From: Altererythrobacter sp. ZODW24
GTDB taxonomy: Bacteria; Pseudomonadota; Alphaproteobacteria; Sphingomonadales; Sphingomonadaceae
NCBI RefSeq assembly: GCF_003344885.1
Contig: NZ_CP031155.1
Location: forward strand, 1,330,001 to 1,394,000
Reading direction: 5' to 3'
DNA: 64,000 nt
Shown here piece by piece: positions 8,367 to 17,822 of this stretch. Positions within the stretch are counted from its first letter, which is position 1. Every line of letters starts with the position of its first letter. The position numbers were made by a program, and so were the translations under genes. The notes beneath the pieces were generated by a model. It was not told the DNA's origin, did not search any database, and worked only from the letters and a program-made list of their open reading frames with translations.

Positions 8367-11122
8367 GTGCAATACGTATCGCTAGGCAGCGCGCGATCAT
8401 TGATCGCCGCGCGCTGGCGGGAGACATTGCCAAAGCTGTCGAAGAGGGTGGGAGCGATCCACGCCCAGCAATCATCGCGCTGCTTAAAGATGCGCTTGAA
8501 GCAGGCCGCGCCGAGCTCGCCAAGCGCTTGGAGGACAAACCGTCCGCCGGTCATGAATGCACCACAGGGCAGAGCTTTCTAGTCGACCAGCTGGTGCGGC
8601 TCGTCCACGATCACGTCATCGCCAATGTCTATCCGGCCAGCAATCGTTCTACGGGTGAGCGCCTCGCGATCATGGCTGTGGGCGGATATGGCCGCGCCGA
8701 AATGGCACCGCATTCCGATGTCGACATCGCCTTTCTCACACCCGGTAAACGAACACCATGGTGCGAACAGATCATCGAAGCGATGCTCTATTTCATGTGG
8801 GATTTGGGCCTGAAGGTCGGCCATTCCAGCCGCAGTCTGGATGAAATGGTCCGGATGTCGCGCGAAGATTTGACGATCCGAACGGCCATGCTCGAAGGGC
8901 GCTATGTCTGGGGCGACCGCGATCTTTATGACGAGGCCGAAGCCCGCTTCAACGCAGAAGTAGTGCACGGGACCGAGCGCCAATTCGTGACCGAGAAATT
9001 GGCTGAACGAGACGCCCGCCATCATAAGGTTGGCGACAGCCGCTATGTGGTCGAACCCAATGTCAAAGAAGGCAAAGGCGGCTTGCGCGACCTCCAAACA
9101 CTCTATTGGATCGGCAAATATATTCACAAGGTGCGCACCGCCTCTGAATTGGTGGATGCCAAGCTGTTCACCAAAAATGAATATCGCGCGTTCCGCCGCG
9201 CTGAGACGTTTCTGCTAGCCGTGCGCTGCCATTTACATATCGTCACCGGGCGAGCGGAAGACCGCCTGACCTTTGACTTGCAGCGCGAGATCGCTGCCCG
9301 GATGCGTTTTGCAGACCGGACCGGCAAGAGCGCGGTCGAGCGATTTATGCAGATGTATTTCTTGCAGGCGCAAAGGGTCGGCAGCCTGACCGGCATCTTC
9401 CTCGATCATATTGACCAAGAGTTCGCCAAGAAACAGGCGCATCGCGGCTTTCTCGCGACATTCCGGCCCAAGGCGCGCAAACTGAAGGGCTACCGCATAT
9501 TTGGGGGCAAGATCGAAGCGCCCGGGGGCGACTGGTTTGAGAAGGATCCCGTGCGCTTGATCGAGGTCTTTGCGCTTGCCGAAAGCGAAGGGCTGGAAAT
9601 CCACCCGCAGACCATGCGGCAGGCCAGCCGCGACGCGAAATTGATCAAGACGGCCACACGTAAGGACAAGCGCGCCAATGCGCTATTCTTGGACCTGCTG
9701 GCTGGCCGGAAGGACCCCGAGAGCGCGCTGCGCTGGATGAATGAGGCAGGCGTGTTTGGCCGGTTCGTTCCCGACTTCGGCCGGGTGAATGCACAGATGC
9801 AGTTCGATATGTACCACCATTATACTGTCGACGAACACACCATTCAGGCCATCGGACTTCTGTCGAAAATCGAACGCGGGATGCTGGAGGATGATCATCC
9901 GCTGGCGACCGGGATTTTGCCGAAACTGGACTCGCGCCGTGTCGCATATGTGGCAGTCCTGCTGCATGACATTGCCAAAGGGCGCGGCGGTGATCACTCG
10001 GTTCTGGGGGCGGAGGTAGCATATCAACTCTGCCCGCGCTTCGGACTTTCTCCCGCCGAGACGGACCGCGTCGCATGGCTAGTCCGCCGCCATCTGATGA
10101 TGAGCGCGACCGCCTTCAAGCGCGATCTGTCAGACCCGAAAACGATCAGTGATTTTGTCGCGGAAGTTCAGACGATGGAAGGTTTGCGGCAATTGACCGT
10201 GCTGACCATTGTTGACATTCGCGCCGTCGGCCCCGGCGTTTGGAACAGCTGGAAACGGCAGCTGCTGGCCGAGCTATATGATCTGGCAAAAGAGCATTTG
10301 CGGCTGGGTCACAAATCCCACGGCCGCGACCACAAGGTCGCCGCCTGCCAGGATGAAGTGCGCGAGAAGCTCGGTAAGAAGGCTGAGCTTGTGGATCGCC
10401 TCGGCCCGCGCTTCGACGATTCATACTGGATTGCCGAGCCCACTGATATCATCGCGCTCAACCTGGTGCAGCACGACGTTGCCGAGAAGCTTGAGCACAA
10501 GCTGTCGATCCATTGCGAGGTCTATCCCGCACGCGGGGCGACGCTCGTCAGCATCATCGCAGCTGACCATCCTGGTCTGTTTTACCGCATCGCGGGCGGC
10601 ATCCATCTGGCTGGCGGAAATATCATCGATGCCCGGATTCACACGACACGTCAGGGCATGGCGGTCGACAATTTTCTGGTCCAGGATCCGTTCGGCCGTC
10701 CCTTTAAGGACAAGGGTCAGATTGACCGGTTGAAACAGGCCATCGACGACGCGCTCTCCAATCGGATCAAGCTGACCCCGCAACTCGCCCGCAGGCCGCT
10801 GCCGCGCACTAGGGCCGATAGTTTCGAGGTCCGTCCGCATGTTGTCTTCGACAATGCGGCATCGAGCCGTTTCACCGTGATCGAGATTACTGCGCGTGAC
10901 CGGCCGGCATTGCTTAGCAGACTGGCGAGGGCGCTGTTCGATCAGCAATTGATCGTACAATCAGCCCATGTAACCAACTTCGGTGAACGGGCCGTCGATG
11001 TGCTTTATGTCACCGATTTGCTGGGCGACAAAGTGACCGCGAAAAACCGTCTGGTCAAAATCGAAGCCGCATTGCTCGATGCGGCGAGCGACGAAACGGC
11101 TGCCGAAGAAGCCGCCGCGTAA
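8363..11122 (+). CDS. glnD: Bifunctional PII uridylyltransferase / uridylyl-removing enzyme
   Basis: 919 residues with the full GlnD layout: nucleotidyltransferase domain (GGYGRAEMAPHSDVDIAFL near 107-125, with metal-binding D119 and D121), the GlnE/GlnD linker domain, an HD hydrolase domain (VLLHDIAKGRGGDHS) and two C-terminal ACT domains beginning near LVSIIAADHPGLFYRIAGG and VIEITARDRPALLSRLA. It uridylylates PII at low glutamine and removes UMP at high glutamine, with the ACT domains sensing glutamine. The GTG start at 8363 overlaps the stop of the ligase gene (GTGA), indicating coupling. No glnB or amtB is in the window. The C-terminus ends in an acidic/alanine tail. Confidence 0.96.
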   Translation: MSAIRIARQRAIIDRRALAGDIAKAVEEGGSDPRPAIIALLKDALEAGRAELAKRLEDKPSAGHECTTGQSFLVDQLVRLVHDHVIANVYPASNRSTGERLAIMAVGGYGRAEMAPHSDVDIAFLTPGKRTPWCEQIIEAMLYFMWDLGLKVGHSSRSLDEMVRMSREDLTIRTAMLEGRYVWGDRDLYDEAEARFNAEVVHGTERQFVTEKLAERDARHHKVGDSRYVVEPNVKEGKGGLRDLQTLYWIGKYIHKVRTASELVDAKLFTKNEYRAFRRAETFLLAVRCHLHIVTGRAEDRLTFDLQREIAARMRFADRTGKSAVERFMQMYFLQAQRVGSLTGIFLDHIDQEFAKKQAHRGFLATFRPKARKLKGYRIFGGKIEAPGGDWFEKDPVRLIEVFALAESEGLEIHPQTMRQASRDAKLIKTATRKDKRANALFLDLLAGRKDPESALRWMNEAGVFGRFVPDFGRVNAQMQFDMYHHYTVDEHTIQAIGLLSKIERGMLEDDHPLATGILPKLDSRRVAYVAVLLHDIAKGRGGDHSVLGAEVAYQLCPRFGLSPAETDRVAWLVRRHLMMSATAFKRDLSDPKTISDFVAEVQTMEGLRQLTVLTIVDIRAVGPGVWNSWKRQLLAELYDLAKEHLRLGHKSHGRDHKVAACQDEVREKLGKKAELVDRLGPRFDDSYWIAEPTDIIALNLVQHDVAEKLEHKLSIHCEVYPARGATLVSIIAADHPGLFYRIAGGIHLAGGNIIDARIHTTRQGMAVDNFLVQDPFGRPFKDKGQIDRLKQAIDDALSNRIKLTPQLARRPLPRTRADSFEVRPHVVFDNAASSRFTVIEITARDRPALLSRLARALFDQQLIVQSAHVTNFGERAVDVLYVTDLLGDKVTAKNRLVKIEAALLDAASDETAAEEAAA

Positions 11123-11129
11123 CCCCAGA

Positions 11130-13466
11130 CTACATGGGATTCCCGTCACGGTCGCGGAAGATTTCGCGGCGTCCGACGTGGTTGGCAGGGCCCACCAACC
11201 CTTCGCTTTCCATCCGTTCGATCCATTTGGCAGCGGTGTTGTAACCAACACCCATCTGACGCTGGAGCCAGCTGCCCGACGCCTTCTGGTTCTCGATCAC
11301 GACCTGGCAGGCCTGACGATATTTGCGTTCGTCAGGATTGTCCGACGCGGTCAGTTCGTCTTCAAAATTGAGACCGCCGCCATCTTCCGGTTCTTCGGTC
11401 ACGGCATCGACATAGTCGGGCTTGCCCTGAGCGCGCCAGTGATCGGCCACCGCTTCGACTTCTTCGTCTGATACGAACGGGCCATGGACGCGGACCATAG
11501 CGCCGGTGTTCGGTTTGTAGAGCATATCGCCCTTGCCCAGCAGTTGCTCACTGCCCTGCTCGCCCAGAATGGTGCGGCTGTCGATCCGGCTCGTGACTTT
11601 GAAGCTGATACGGGTTGGCAGGTTAGCCTTGATAACGCCGGTGATGACATCGACCGACGGGCGCTGTGTCGCCATGATCAGATGGATACCCGCCGCACGT
11701 GATTTCTGGCTGAGGCGCTGGATCAGAACTTCAATTTCCTTGCCCACGGTGACCATCAAATCAGCGAGTTCGTCGACGATGAGAACGATCTGCGGCAACA
11801 CTTCGTAATCGAGCTGTTCTTCCTCGAACAGTTCCTCGCCCGAATCCGGATCGAAGCCGATCTGCACGCGGCGGCCCAACGGTTTGCCCTTGGCGGCGGC
11901 GGCCTTCAGCTTCTCGTTAAAGCCGCTGATGTTGCGCGAGTTGATGCTCGACATCATCCGGTAGCGGCGCTCCATTTCCTCGACCGCCCATTTCAGTGCA
12001 CGAACCGACTTGTGCGGCTCGGTCACCACAGGCGAGAGAAGGTGTGGAATATCGTCGTAGCTCTTCAGCTCGAGCACCTTGGGATCGATCAGGATCAGGC
12101 GGCATTCGGCAGGCGTGAAGCGATACAGCAGCGAAAGCAGGATGCAATTGAGGCCAACCGATTTACCCGAACCCGTCGTACCTGCGACCAGCAGGTGAGG
12201 CATGGCGGCAAGGTCAGCGACAATCGGTTCTCCCGCGATGTCCTTGCCCAGAATGATCGGCAGCGCGCCCTTGGCCTCGGCGAAATCTTCGCAGGCCGCG
12301 AGTTCCTTCAGTACAACCATCTGGCGGTCAGCATTGGGTAGCTCGATACCCATCACGGTCTTGCCGGGAATCGGCGAAACGCGCGCGCTAATGGCGGACA
12401 TGTTGCGAGCGATATCTTCAGCGAGGCCAACCACGCGGCTGGCTTTGATGCCGGGCGCAGGCTCCAGCTCATACATGGTCACGACCGGACCGGTGCGAAC
12501 CGCGGTGATTTCGCCTTTCACATTGAAGTCGTCGAGCACGTTTTCCAAGAGGCGGGCGTTACGCTCCAGCCCCATCTTGTCGAGTTTCGGCGCGTCGTGA
12601 ACAGGCGGGTCTTCCAGCAACTCAAGACTTGGCAGCTCATAATCCGCGAACATATCCTTCTGCTGCTTCTTGGGCTGCGGTTTGGCCCGCTTGGGTGCCG
12701 TTGTCGGATCGCTGATTTCAGGCGCACGGCGCGGAGTGTCCTCGATGATAGGGGCACTCTTGCTCTCGCGGAGCTTTTTCTCACGTCTCGCCGGGCGGAC
12801 CGTCTCACCGTCATCTTCAAGCGCGCTTTCACGCGACCGCTTGAGAAAATTGGGCAAGGTCATCAGCGCTGCCCAGTCGATGGCGAAGACCCGGCCGATC
12901 AATGTTGCGCCACCGGCCGCGGCGACGAAGCCGAGCACCAGAATTGTCCAGAATTGCGCTGCTTCGGGCAGCCTTCCCGCGATGGCCTGAATTGCGCCCG
13001 CACCAAGCAGGCCAGAAATACCGCCCATCGAAGCAGGCAGACTGCCCCGCGCCGGATCAATCAGCAGCGCCAAGACTGTGCCTATCAGCACGATAGCTAG
13101 CAGCAACATGCCTACCGGACGCAGCCAATGTGTGTCTTCCGGTTTGTCGTCTTGCTCGACAGCGCGCCACAAATTGCGGGCAAAGATATACAGCATCGGG
13201 AGCAGCAGCACCGATGGCCAGCCAAAGAGGAACAGTACCCGTTCCGAAGCCCATGCGCCTGCGCTGCCCATCCAATTGCTGACTACGCCGGGGGCGGCAG
13301 CGGTCGAGGGGCTCGGATCGGTTTGGCTGTAGCTCACGAGGGCAAGGCTCAAGAACAGCATGCCGCCGAACAACAGGCCTGCACCCGCCATTTGCGCGGC
13401 ACGGCGCGCGCTGCGCCGAAACGCTGCCCGCCAGTCTGCCTGCGCCTTTGCTGCGCGTGATGCCAT
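11130..13466 (-). CDS. ftsK: DNA translocase FtsK
   Basis: 778 residues. Four hydrophobic segments lie in the first 195 residues (about 28-45, 75-95, 117-135, 172-192). A short Pro/Lys/Arg-rich linker follows (about 205-290), shorter than in E. coli FtsK. The motor domain has Walker A AGTTGSGKSV at 428-437 and Walker B in VLIVDELADLM. The C-terminal gamma winged-helix domain (GSWLQRQMGVGYNTAAKWIE ...) reads KOPS and activates XerCD at dif. AAGGAG sits upstream of the ATG at 13466. It acts at the division septum in chromosome segregation. The gene is convergent with glnD, only seven bases between stops. Confidence 0.96.
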   Translation of the reverse strand: MASRAAKAQADWRAAFRRSARRAAQMAGAGLLFGGMLFLSLALVSYSQTDPSPSTAAAPGVVSNWMGSAGAWASERVLFLFGWPSVLLLPMLYIFARNLWRAVEQDDKPEDTHWLRPVGMLLLAIVLIGTVLALLIDPARGSLPASMGGISGLLGAGAIQAIAGRLPEAAQFWTILVLGFVAAAGGATLIGRVFAIDWAALMTLPNFLKRSRESALEDDGETVRPARREKKLRESKSAPIIEDTPRRAPEISDPTTAPKRAKPQPKKQQKDMFADYELPSLELLEDPPVHDAPKLDKMGLERNARLLENVLDDFNVKGEITAVRTGPVVTMYELEPAPGIKASRVVGLAEDIARNMSAISARVSPIPGKTVMGIELPNADRQMVVLKELAACEDFAEAKGALPIILGKDIAGEPIVADLAAMPHLLVAGTTGSGKSVGLNCILLSLLYRFTPAECRLILIDPKVLELKSYDDIPHLLSPVVTEPHKSVRALKWAVEEMERRYRMMSSINSRNISGFNEKLKAAAAKGKPLGRRVQIGFDPDSGEELFEEEQLDYEVLPQIVLIVDELADLMVTVGKEIEVLIQRLSQKSRAAGIHLIMATQRPSVDVITGVIKANLPTRISFKVTSRIDSRTILGEQGSEQLLGKGDMLYKPNTGAMVRVHGPFVSDEEVEAVADHWRAQGKPDYVDAVTEEPEDGGGLNFEDELTASDNPDERKYRQACQVVIENQKASGSWLQRQMGVGYNTAAKWIERMESEGLVGPANHVGRREIFRDRDGNPM

Positions 13467-13525
13467 AATTCGTCTGCTCCTTAAGATTCACCATGCGCCG
13501 GGAGGTGAGTCCCCGTCAAGAATCC

Positions 13526-14089
13526 TTAGGTTTCCAGCGGAGTCGCGGTATTGAGGGAAAGCCCATCGATCGCGGCCCAACGCGGCCAATCCAGCGCTTT
13601 TGCCCGAGCTGCATCCATCCCGCCAAGAGCGACAACCGGCATTTCCGCCTGAGCGGCAAGTGCGCGAAACTGTGCCTCACCGAGGGCTGGCGCTCCTTCA
13701 TGTGAGCGCGTTGGGAAAACGGGCGAAAGCAACACGGCATCCACGCGTAACTTGTTTGCTGCGGCGATCTCTTCCGCGTTATGTGCCGTGGCCAGACGCA
13801 GTCTGTTGGCGCCAAGGCCAACCACTTCGGGAGCACCATAGACGCCGTCTGCGCCCCATTCGCTTGCCGTTGCAGGCCCATCAGACAGAATGATTACATG
13901 GCCATGCATCCGCGCGGCGGCGGCCAAAGCATCAAAGCGAGCACGCCGCGCCGCAGCTTCGAGATGATAATGCCTGAACACGAAGCCCGATCCAGCTGGC
14001 AATGCAGCCAACGCCTGCTCCAGCACGGCGTCATTCCGCGCGTCGCTCAGCAGCCACAGATTGGGCAAGTTGGGCTGGTTTTGATCCAC
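13526..14089 (-). CDS. Thiamine phosphate synthase / TenI-like protein
   Basis: 187 residues from a GTG at 14089; an upstream GTG at 14128 would run into the start of the divergent yggS-like gene. The half-barrel motifs of the TMP-TENI family are visible: LWLLSD near the start, HVIILSDG, ADGVYGAPE, the loop DAVLLSPVFPTRSH (family consensus SPxFxTxxK) and VVALGGMDA. Thiamine phosphate synthase joins HMP-PP and HET-P, but the pyrophosphate-binding motifs are partly degenerate, so a TenI-like or divergent role is possible. No other thiamine gene is nearby. A TATAAC hexamer directly precedes the GTG, compatible with a leaderless transcript (inference). Confidence 0.72.
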   Translation of the reverse strand: MDQNQPNLPNLWLLSDARNDAVLEQALAALPAGSGFVFRHYHLEAAARRARFDALAAAARMHGHVIILSDGPATASEWGADGVYGAPEVVGLGANRLRLATAHNAEEIAAANKLRVDAVLLSPVFPTRSHEGAPALGEAQFRALAAQAEMPVVALGGMDAARAKALDWPRWAAIDGLSLNTATPLET

Positions 14090-14111
14090 GCCTGAGTTAT
14101 AGGGCCAGTTG

Positions 14112-14780
14112 ATGGAAACTACAGCCACCCCGCTCGATGAAATTCACGGCCAGATCGCCGCAGCTGCCAAGCTCGCGCAACGTAAGGTCGAAGACGTTAC
14201 CTTGATCGCCGTCAGCAAGACGCATCCGCCCGAGGCCATCCTGCCGCTTCTGGAACAGGGCCAGCGCGCGTTTGGCGAGAACCGTGTGCAGGAAGCGCAG
14301 GGTAAATGGCCTGCGCTGAAGGAGCAATATCCGGACACTGAGGTGCATTTGATCGGCCAACTTCAGTCTAATAAGGCTGATGACGCCGTTGCTCTATTCG
14401 ACTGTATTCACTCGCTCGACCGGCCCAGTCTGGTGAAGGCTTTGGGCAAAGCGATGGACAAGGCGGATCGCCGTGTGCCGTGTTTTGTACAGGTCGATGT
14501 CGGCGAGGAAGACCAAAAGGGCGGCTGCGCGATTGGTGATCTTCCAGCACTTCTCAAACAGGCGGAAGACGCAGGAATTCCTGTGGTCGGCCTCATGTGC
14601 ATCCCGCCGCTCAAGATTGAACCAGCACCTTTCTTTGCGCTTCTCGACAAGCTTGTGACCGATCACGGTCTGGCTGGCCGCAGCATGGGCATGAGCAGCG
14701 ATTTCAAGACCGCCGTCATGATGGGCGCGACGCATATCCGCGTGGGCACGGCGCTGTTTGGAAAGCGCGGATCGCATTAA
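14112..14780 (+). CDS. YggS family pyridoxal phosphate homeostasis protein
   Basis: 222 residues, an alanine-racemase-fold PLP carrier. The PLP lysine is K36 in LIAVSKTHPP. The other family marks are FGENRVQEAQGKW, HLIGQLQSNKA and the C-terminal SMGMSSDFKTAVMMGATHIR, RVGTALFG. Family members buffer PLP and affect amino acid and vitamin B6 balance rather than catalyse a reaction. Start is the ATG at 14112 (a TTG immediately before it also lies in frame). It is divergent from the thiamine-phosphate-synthase-like gene with only about 22 bases between them, so promoters overlap. The downstream alanine dehydrogenase lies 77 bases away. Confidence 0.93.
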   Translation: METTATPLDEIHGQIAAAAKLAQRKVEDVTLIAVSKTHPPEAILPLLEQGQRAFGENRVQEAQGKWPALKEQYPDTEVHLIGQLQSNKADDAVALFDCIHSLDRPSLVKALGKAMDKADRRVPCFVQVDVGEEDQKGGCAIGDLPALLKQAEDAGIPVVGLMCIPPLKIEPAPFFALLDKLVTDHGLAGRSMGMSSDFKTAVMMGATHIRVGTALFGKRGSH

Positions 14781-14857
14781 TTCCAGTCGTGTAATATTCT
14801 TGCGTTGCCGCGCAATCGTTTCATCTGTAAAAGTGGCTCTCAATAAGGAGACGCTCC

Positions 14858-15976
14858 ATGATTGTCGGCACACCCCGCGAAATTAAGAACCATGAATACC
14901 GTGTTGGCCTGACGCCTGAGAGCGTCCGCGAACTCGTATCACAGGGCAATGAAGTCTGGGTCGAAACCGGTGCTGGCCTAGGTATCGGAGCGACTGACGA
15001 AGAGTTTGAAAGCGCCGGCGGGATCATCAAACCCGACGCCAAAACAATCTTTGATGGCTGCGAAATGATCGTGAAGGTCAAAGAGCCGCAGGCCGTGGAA
15101 CGCGCCATGCTGCGCGAGGGACAAATCCTTTACACCTACCTTCACCTCGCTCCCGATCCGGATCAGACGCGCGAACTCGTCGAAAGCGGCGTGACGGCGA
15201 TTGCCTATGAAACGGTTACCGGACCGGGCGGTATTCTGCCGCTGCTCAAGCCCATGAGCCAAGTTGCGGGACGTATGAGCATTCAGGCCGGCGCCACTGC
15301 GCTGCAGAAAGAGCATCAGGGCCGCGGCGTTTTGATCGGCGGCGTACCCGGCGTGATGCCTGCCAATGTCGTCGTCATCGGCGGCGGCGTGGTTGGATTT
15401 AACGCCGCACAAATGGCTGTTGGTCTTGGCGGGCGTGTAAGCATTTTTGACCGCAATCCCGAGGTATTGGAAGCAGTCGGTACGCATTTCGAAAATCGCG
15501 CAGCCACGCGTTTCTCAAATAAAGCCAATCTCGAAGAGGCGGTCCGCGAGGCCGATCTGATTATCGGTGCTGTTCTGATCCCGGGTGCCGCAGCACCCAA
15601 GCTGATCACCCGCGAAATGCTTGGTTTCATGAAGCCTGGATCAGTTTTGGTCGATGTTGCTATCGATCAAGGCGGCTGTTTTGAAACCAGCAAAGCGACA
15701 ACCCACGCCGATCCTACCTATGTCGTTGATGATATTGTCCATTACTGTGTCGCGAATATGCCCGGCGCAGTCGCACGTACCAGCACCTATGCGCTCAACA
15801 ATGTCACCCTGCCCCACGCGTTGCGGATCGCGCGCATGGGCTGGAAAGAAGCCCTGCTCGACAACTCGCATCTTGCCGATGGCCTGAATGTGCACGCTGG
15901 CCGGGTGACCTATGCCGCAGTCGCAGAAGAACTGGGTTACGATCATCTGCCGATTGCCGAGGCGCTGGCCAAGTAA
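14858..15976 (+). CDS. ald: Alanine dehydrogenase
   Basis: 372 residues, NAD-dependent L-alanine to pyruvate plus ammonia. The N-terminus MIVGTPREIKNHEYRVGLTP is diagnostic. The substrate-binding lysine is K75 in VKVKEP and the catalytic histidine is H96 in YLHLAPD. The Rossmann motif VVIGGGVVG lies near residue 172, and the C-terminal region contains YCVANMPGAVARTSTYAL. AAGGAG precedes the ATG with good spacing. The 77-base upstream gap should hold its promoter. The product of the kynU reaction 35 kb away is also alanine, but no link between the loci is visible. Confidence 0.96.
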   Translation: MIVGTPREIKNHEYRVGLTPESVRELVSQGNEVWVETGAGLGIGATDEEFESAGGIIKPDAKTIFDGCEMIVKVKEPQAVERAMLREGQILYTYLHLAPDPDQTRELVESGVTAIAYETVTGPGGILPLLKPMSQVAGRMSIQAGATALQKEHQGRGVLIGGVPGVMPANVVVIGGGVVGFNAAQMAVGLGGRVSIFDRNPEVLEAVGTHFENRAATRFSNKANLEEAVREADLIIGAVLIPGAAAPKLITREMLGFMKPGSVLVDVAIDQGGCFETSKATTHADPTYVVDDIVHYCVANMPGAVARTSTYALNNVTLPHALRIARMGWKEALLDNSHLADGLNVHAGRVTYAAVAEELGYDHLPIAEALAK

Positions 15977-16052
15977 CCAAACTATTACCAGGCCGGCATT
16001 TCTTGCTCGGTAAGTTAATCTGTATCTAAGAGATTGAGCGTACCGCGTTCGC

Positions 16053-17822
16053 ATGGGACGGGGTTCATTCTGGCGCTTGATCGGCTTTTTGCTCGCACTG
16101 CTTGGCATGGGGGTCGCCGCGCCTGTCGCCGCCAGTCCCGTTTCAATACTTGCCGCTGCGTCTGCCGCCCATTGCAAAGCTAGCGGAAGCACTGACCTCG
16201 ATCTTGCCGGATTTGTAGCATCGAACCCGCGATGGGACTGCCCGGGTGACTTCGAGGACCTCACCCCGCAGCGCATCGTGTTGCGGATCGAATTGCCAAA
16301 TTCCGGATCTGGTAACGTGGCGCAGACAATGCCTGAACTACCACGTTACGCCGTCGGCCGCCGCGCAGTTTTCGACAATTTGGAAGTCTTGACGGTCGAT
16401 GCTGATGGCAGCACCAGAACGCGAGAGGTCGCGTTCAAAAACATCCAGCCAGCGATGCTCGATCGGCAATTCGCTGTCGAACTACCGGCGGTCACCAAGC
16501 AAACGCGCTACGTTTATATCGCGATAGAAGGTACCAATCATAGCGTCGTGTTCGACTTCATCCGGCTGGAGCACGATCTACCGGGCACATCGCAAAGTGA
16601 CCGGACCCAGCTTCTGCTGCTGGCTTTGCTTTGCGGAATGCTGCTCATGCCCTTGGCCCTCAACCTCGCTTTTTACCGAGTGCTGCGCGAATCCTTCGTT
16701 CTGTGGCACTTCGCGATGGTCGTCAGTATGTTCGCGCAGGTCGTATTTATCTCGCGCCTATATTCTCCGCTTTTGACAATCGAAGCGCCTACACTCCGTA
16801 TGCTGGCGATTGCATCCTTTGGAGCGATTCTGGGCACGGGGATAATGTTTGCCGCAAACTTTATCGAGGAAGATAAACTCTCGCCACAGCTCCGCCGGTT
16901 GCTCCCTTGGGGTGCGGGTTGGCTCGCGATCATCACCACTATCTATACGATCGGCTATTCGTCGATGGGACGATATGGTGCGGATCTGTTCTATTTCGGC
17001 TGTGCGCCATTAGTGGTGTTGTTCATGGCAGTCGCATGGGATGCCATAAAGCGGGGAAGCCGTGCCGCGTGGTTCCAACTAGTCGGCTGGACCCCGCTTA
17101 TATTGGTTGGGATCACCCGGCTCGTAACCTACGCGCTGCCCGGTGTTCCTTCGCTCGATGCAAACACGCTCTTTTACGTGGCAGTCGGGCTCGAGGTTAT
17201 TGCCACCACATTGGGTGTTGCCGACCGCTTCATGATCATCCGGATTGAACGAGACCGGGCACGGGCCTCAGCGCGAATTATGGAAGAGCTTTCAGAGCGT
17301 GACCATCTAACCGGATTGATGAACCGCCGCGCAATCGAACCCAATTGGGAACGGCTGCGGAAAGGCGGATATGATACGCTCGCCTTGCTTGATCTGGATC
17401 ACTTCAAAGCGGTAAATGACAAACACGGGCACCAGTTTGGCGATGAAGTCTTGAAGTCGGTCGCGCAGGCCATTTCGGCCGATTCTGATGCTCTGGCTAT
17501 GCGCCTGGGCGGCGAAGAGTTCTTGCTCTTGATGCGCGGATCGAAGGCAAAAGAGCGCGCCGAAAGGCTTCGCCAAGCGATACCTCTGCGCGTCGCCGCT
17601 GACGTTTCTGGTCTGGATCACATGCTGACCGCCAGCATGGGTGTGGTGGAAATGCCCCGAAACGGCCTGCTGGGATTGGGCTTCAGCGAAATATATGATT
17701 ATGCCGATAGGCTCGCCTATCAAGCCAAGGAAGCTGGACGGAACCGGGCGGTTTGCGAAAAGCTTGCCGATTTCACCCCCACACAAAACCGCCGTAAAGG
17801 TGACCGTAGAACTGCTGCCTAA
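16053..17822 (+). CDS. Membrane diguanylate cyclase with 7TMR-DISM sensor
   Basis: 589 residues. A signal peptide (residues 1 to about 28) leads to an extracytoplasmic 7TMR-DISMED2-like domain (about 40-180). Seven hydrophobic helices follow (about 188-390) and then a C-terminal GGDEF domain. The active-site motif is GGEEF at 486-490 and the metal/GTP region LLDLDHFKAVNDKHGHQFGD is intact, so c-di-GMP synthesis is expected. The usual RxxD inhibitory site five residues before GGEEF is absent (DSDALAMRL there), so product inhibition may be lost. A PilZ protein gene at 55.1 kb is one possible effector in the window. It converges with the old-yellow-enzyme gene, ends overlapping by four bases. 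Confidence 0.88.
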   Translation: MGRGSFWRLIGFLLALLGMGVAAPVAASPVSILAAASAAHCKASGSTDLDLAGFVASNPRWDCPGDFEDLTPQRIVLRIELPNSGSGNVAQTMPELPRYAVGRRAVFDNLEVLTVDADGSTRTREVAFKNIQPAMLDRQFAVELPAVTKQTRYVYIAIEGTNHSVVFDFIRLEHDLPGTSQSDRTQLLLLALLCGMLLMPLALNLAFYRVLRESFVLWHFAMVVSMFAQVVFISRLYSPLLTIEAPTLRMLAIASFGAILGTGIMFAANFIEEDKLSPQLRRLLPWGAGWLAIITTIYTIGYSSMGRYGADLFYFGCAPLVVLFMAVAWDAIKRGSRAAWFQLVGWTPLILVGITRLVTYALPGVPSLDANTLFYVAVGLEVIATTLGVADRFMIIRIERDRARASARIMEELSERDHLTGLMNRRAIEPNWERLRKGGYDTLALLDLDHFKAVNDKHGHQFGDEVLKSVAQAISADSDALAMRLGGEEFLLLMRGSKAKERAERLRQAIPLRVAADVSGLDHMLTASMGVVEMPRNGLLGLGFSEIYDYADRLAYQAKEAGRNRAVCEKLADFTPTQNRRKGDRRTAA

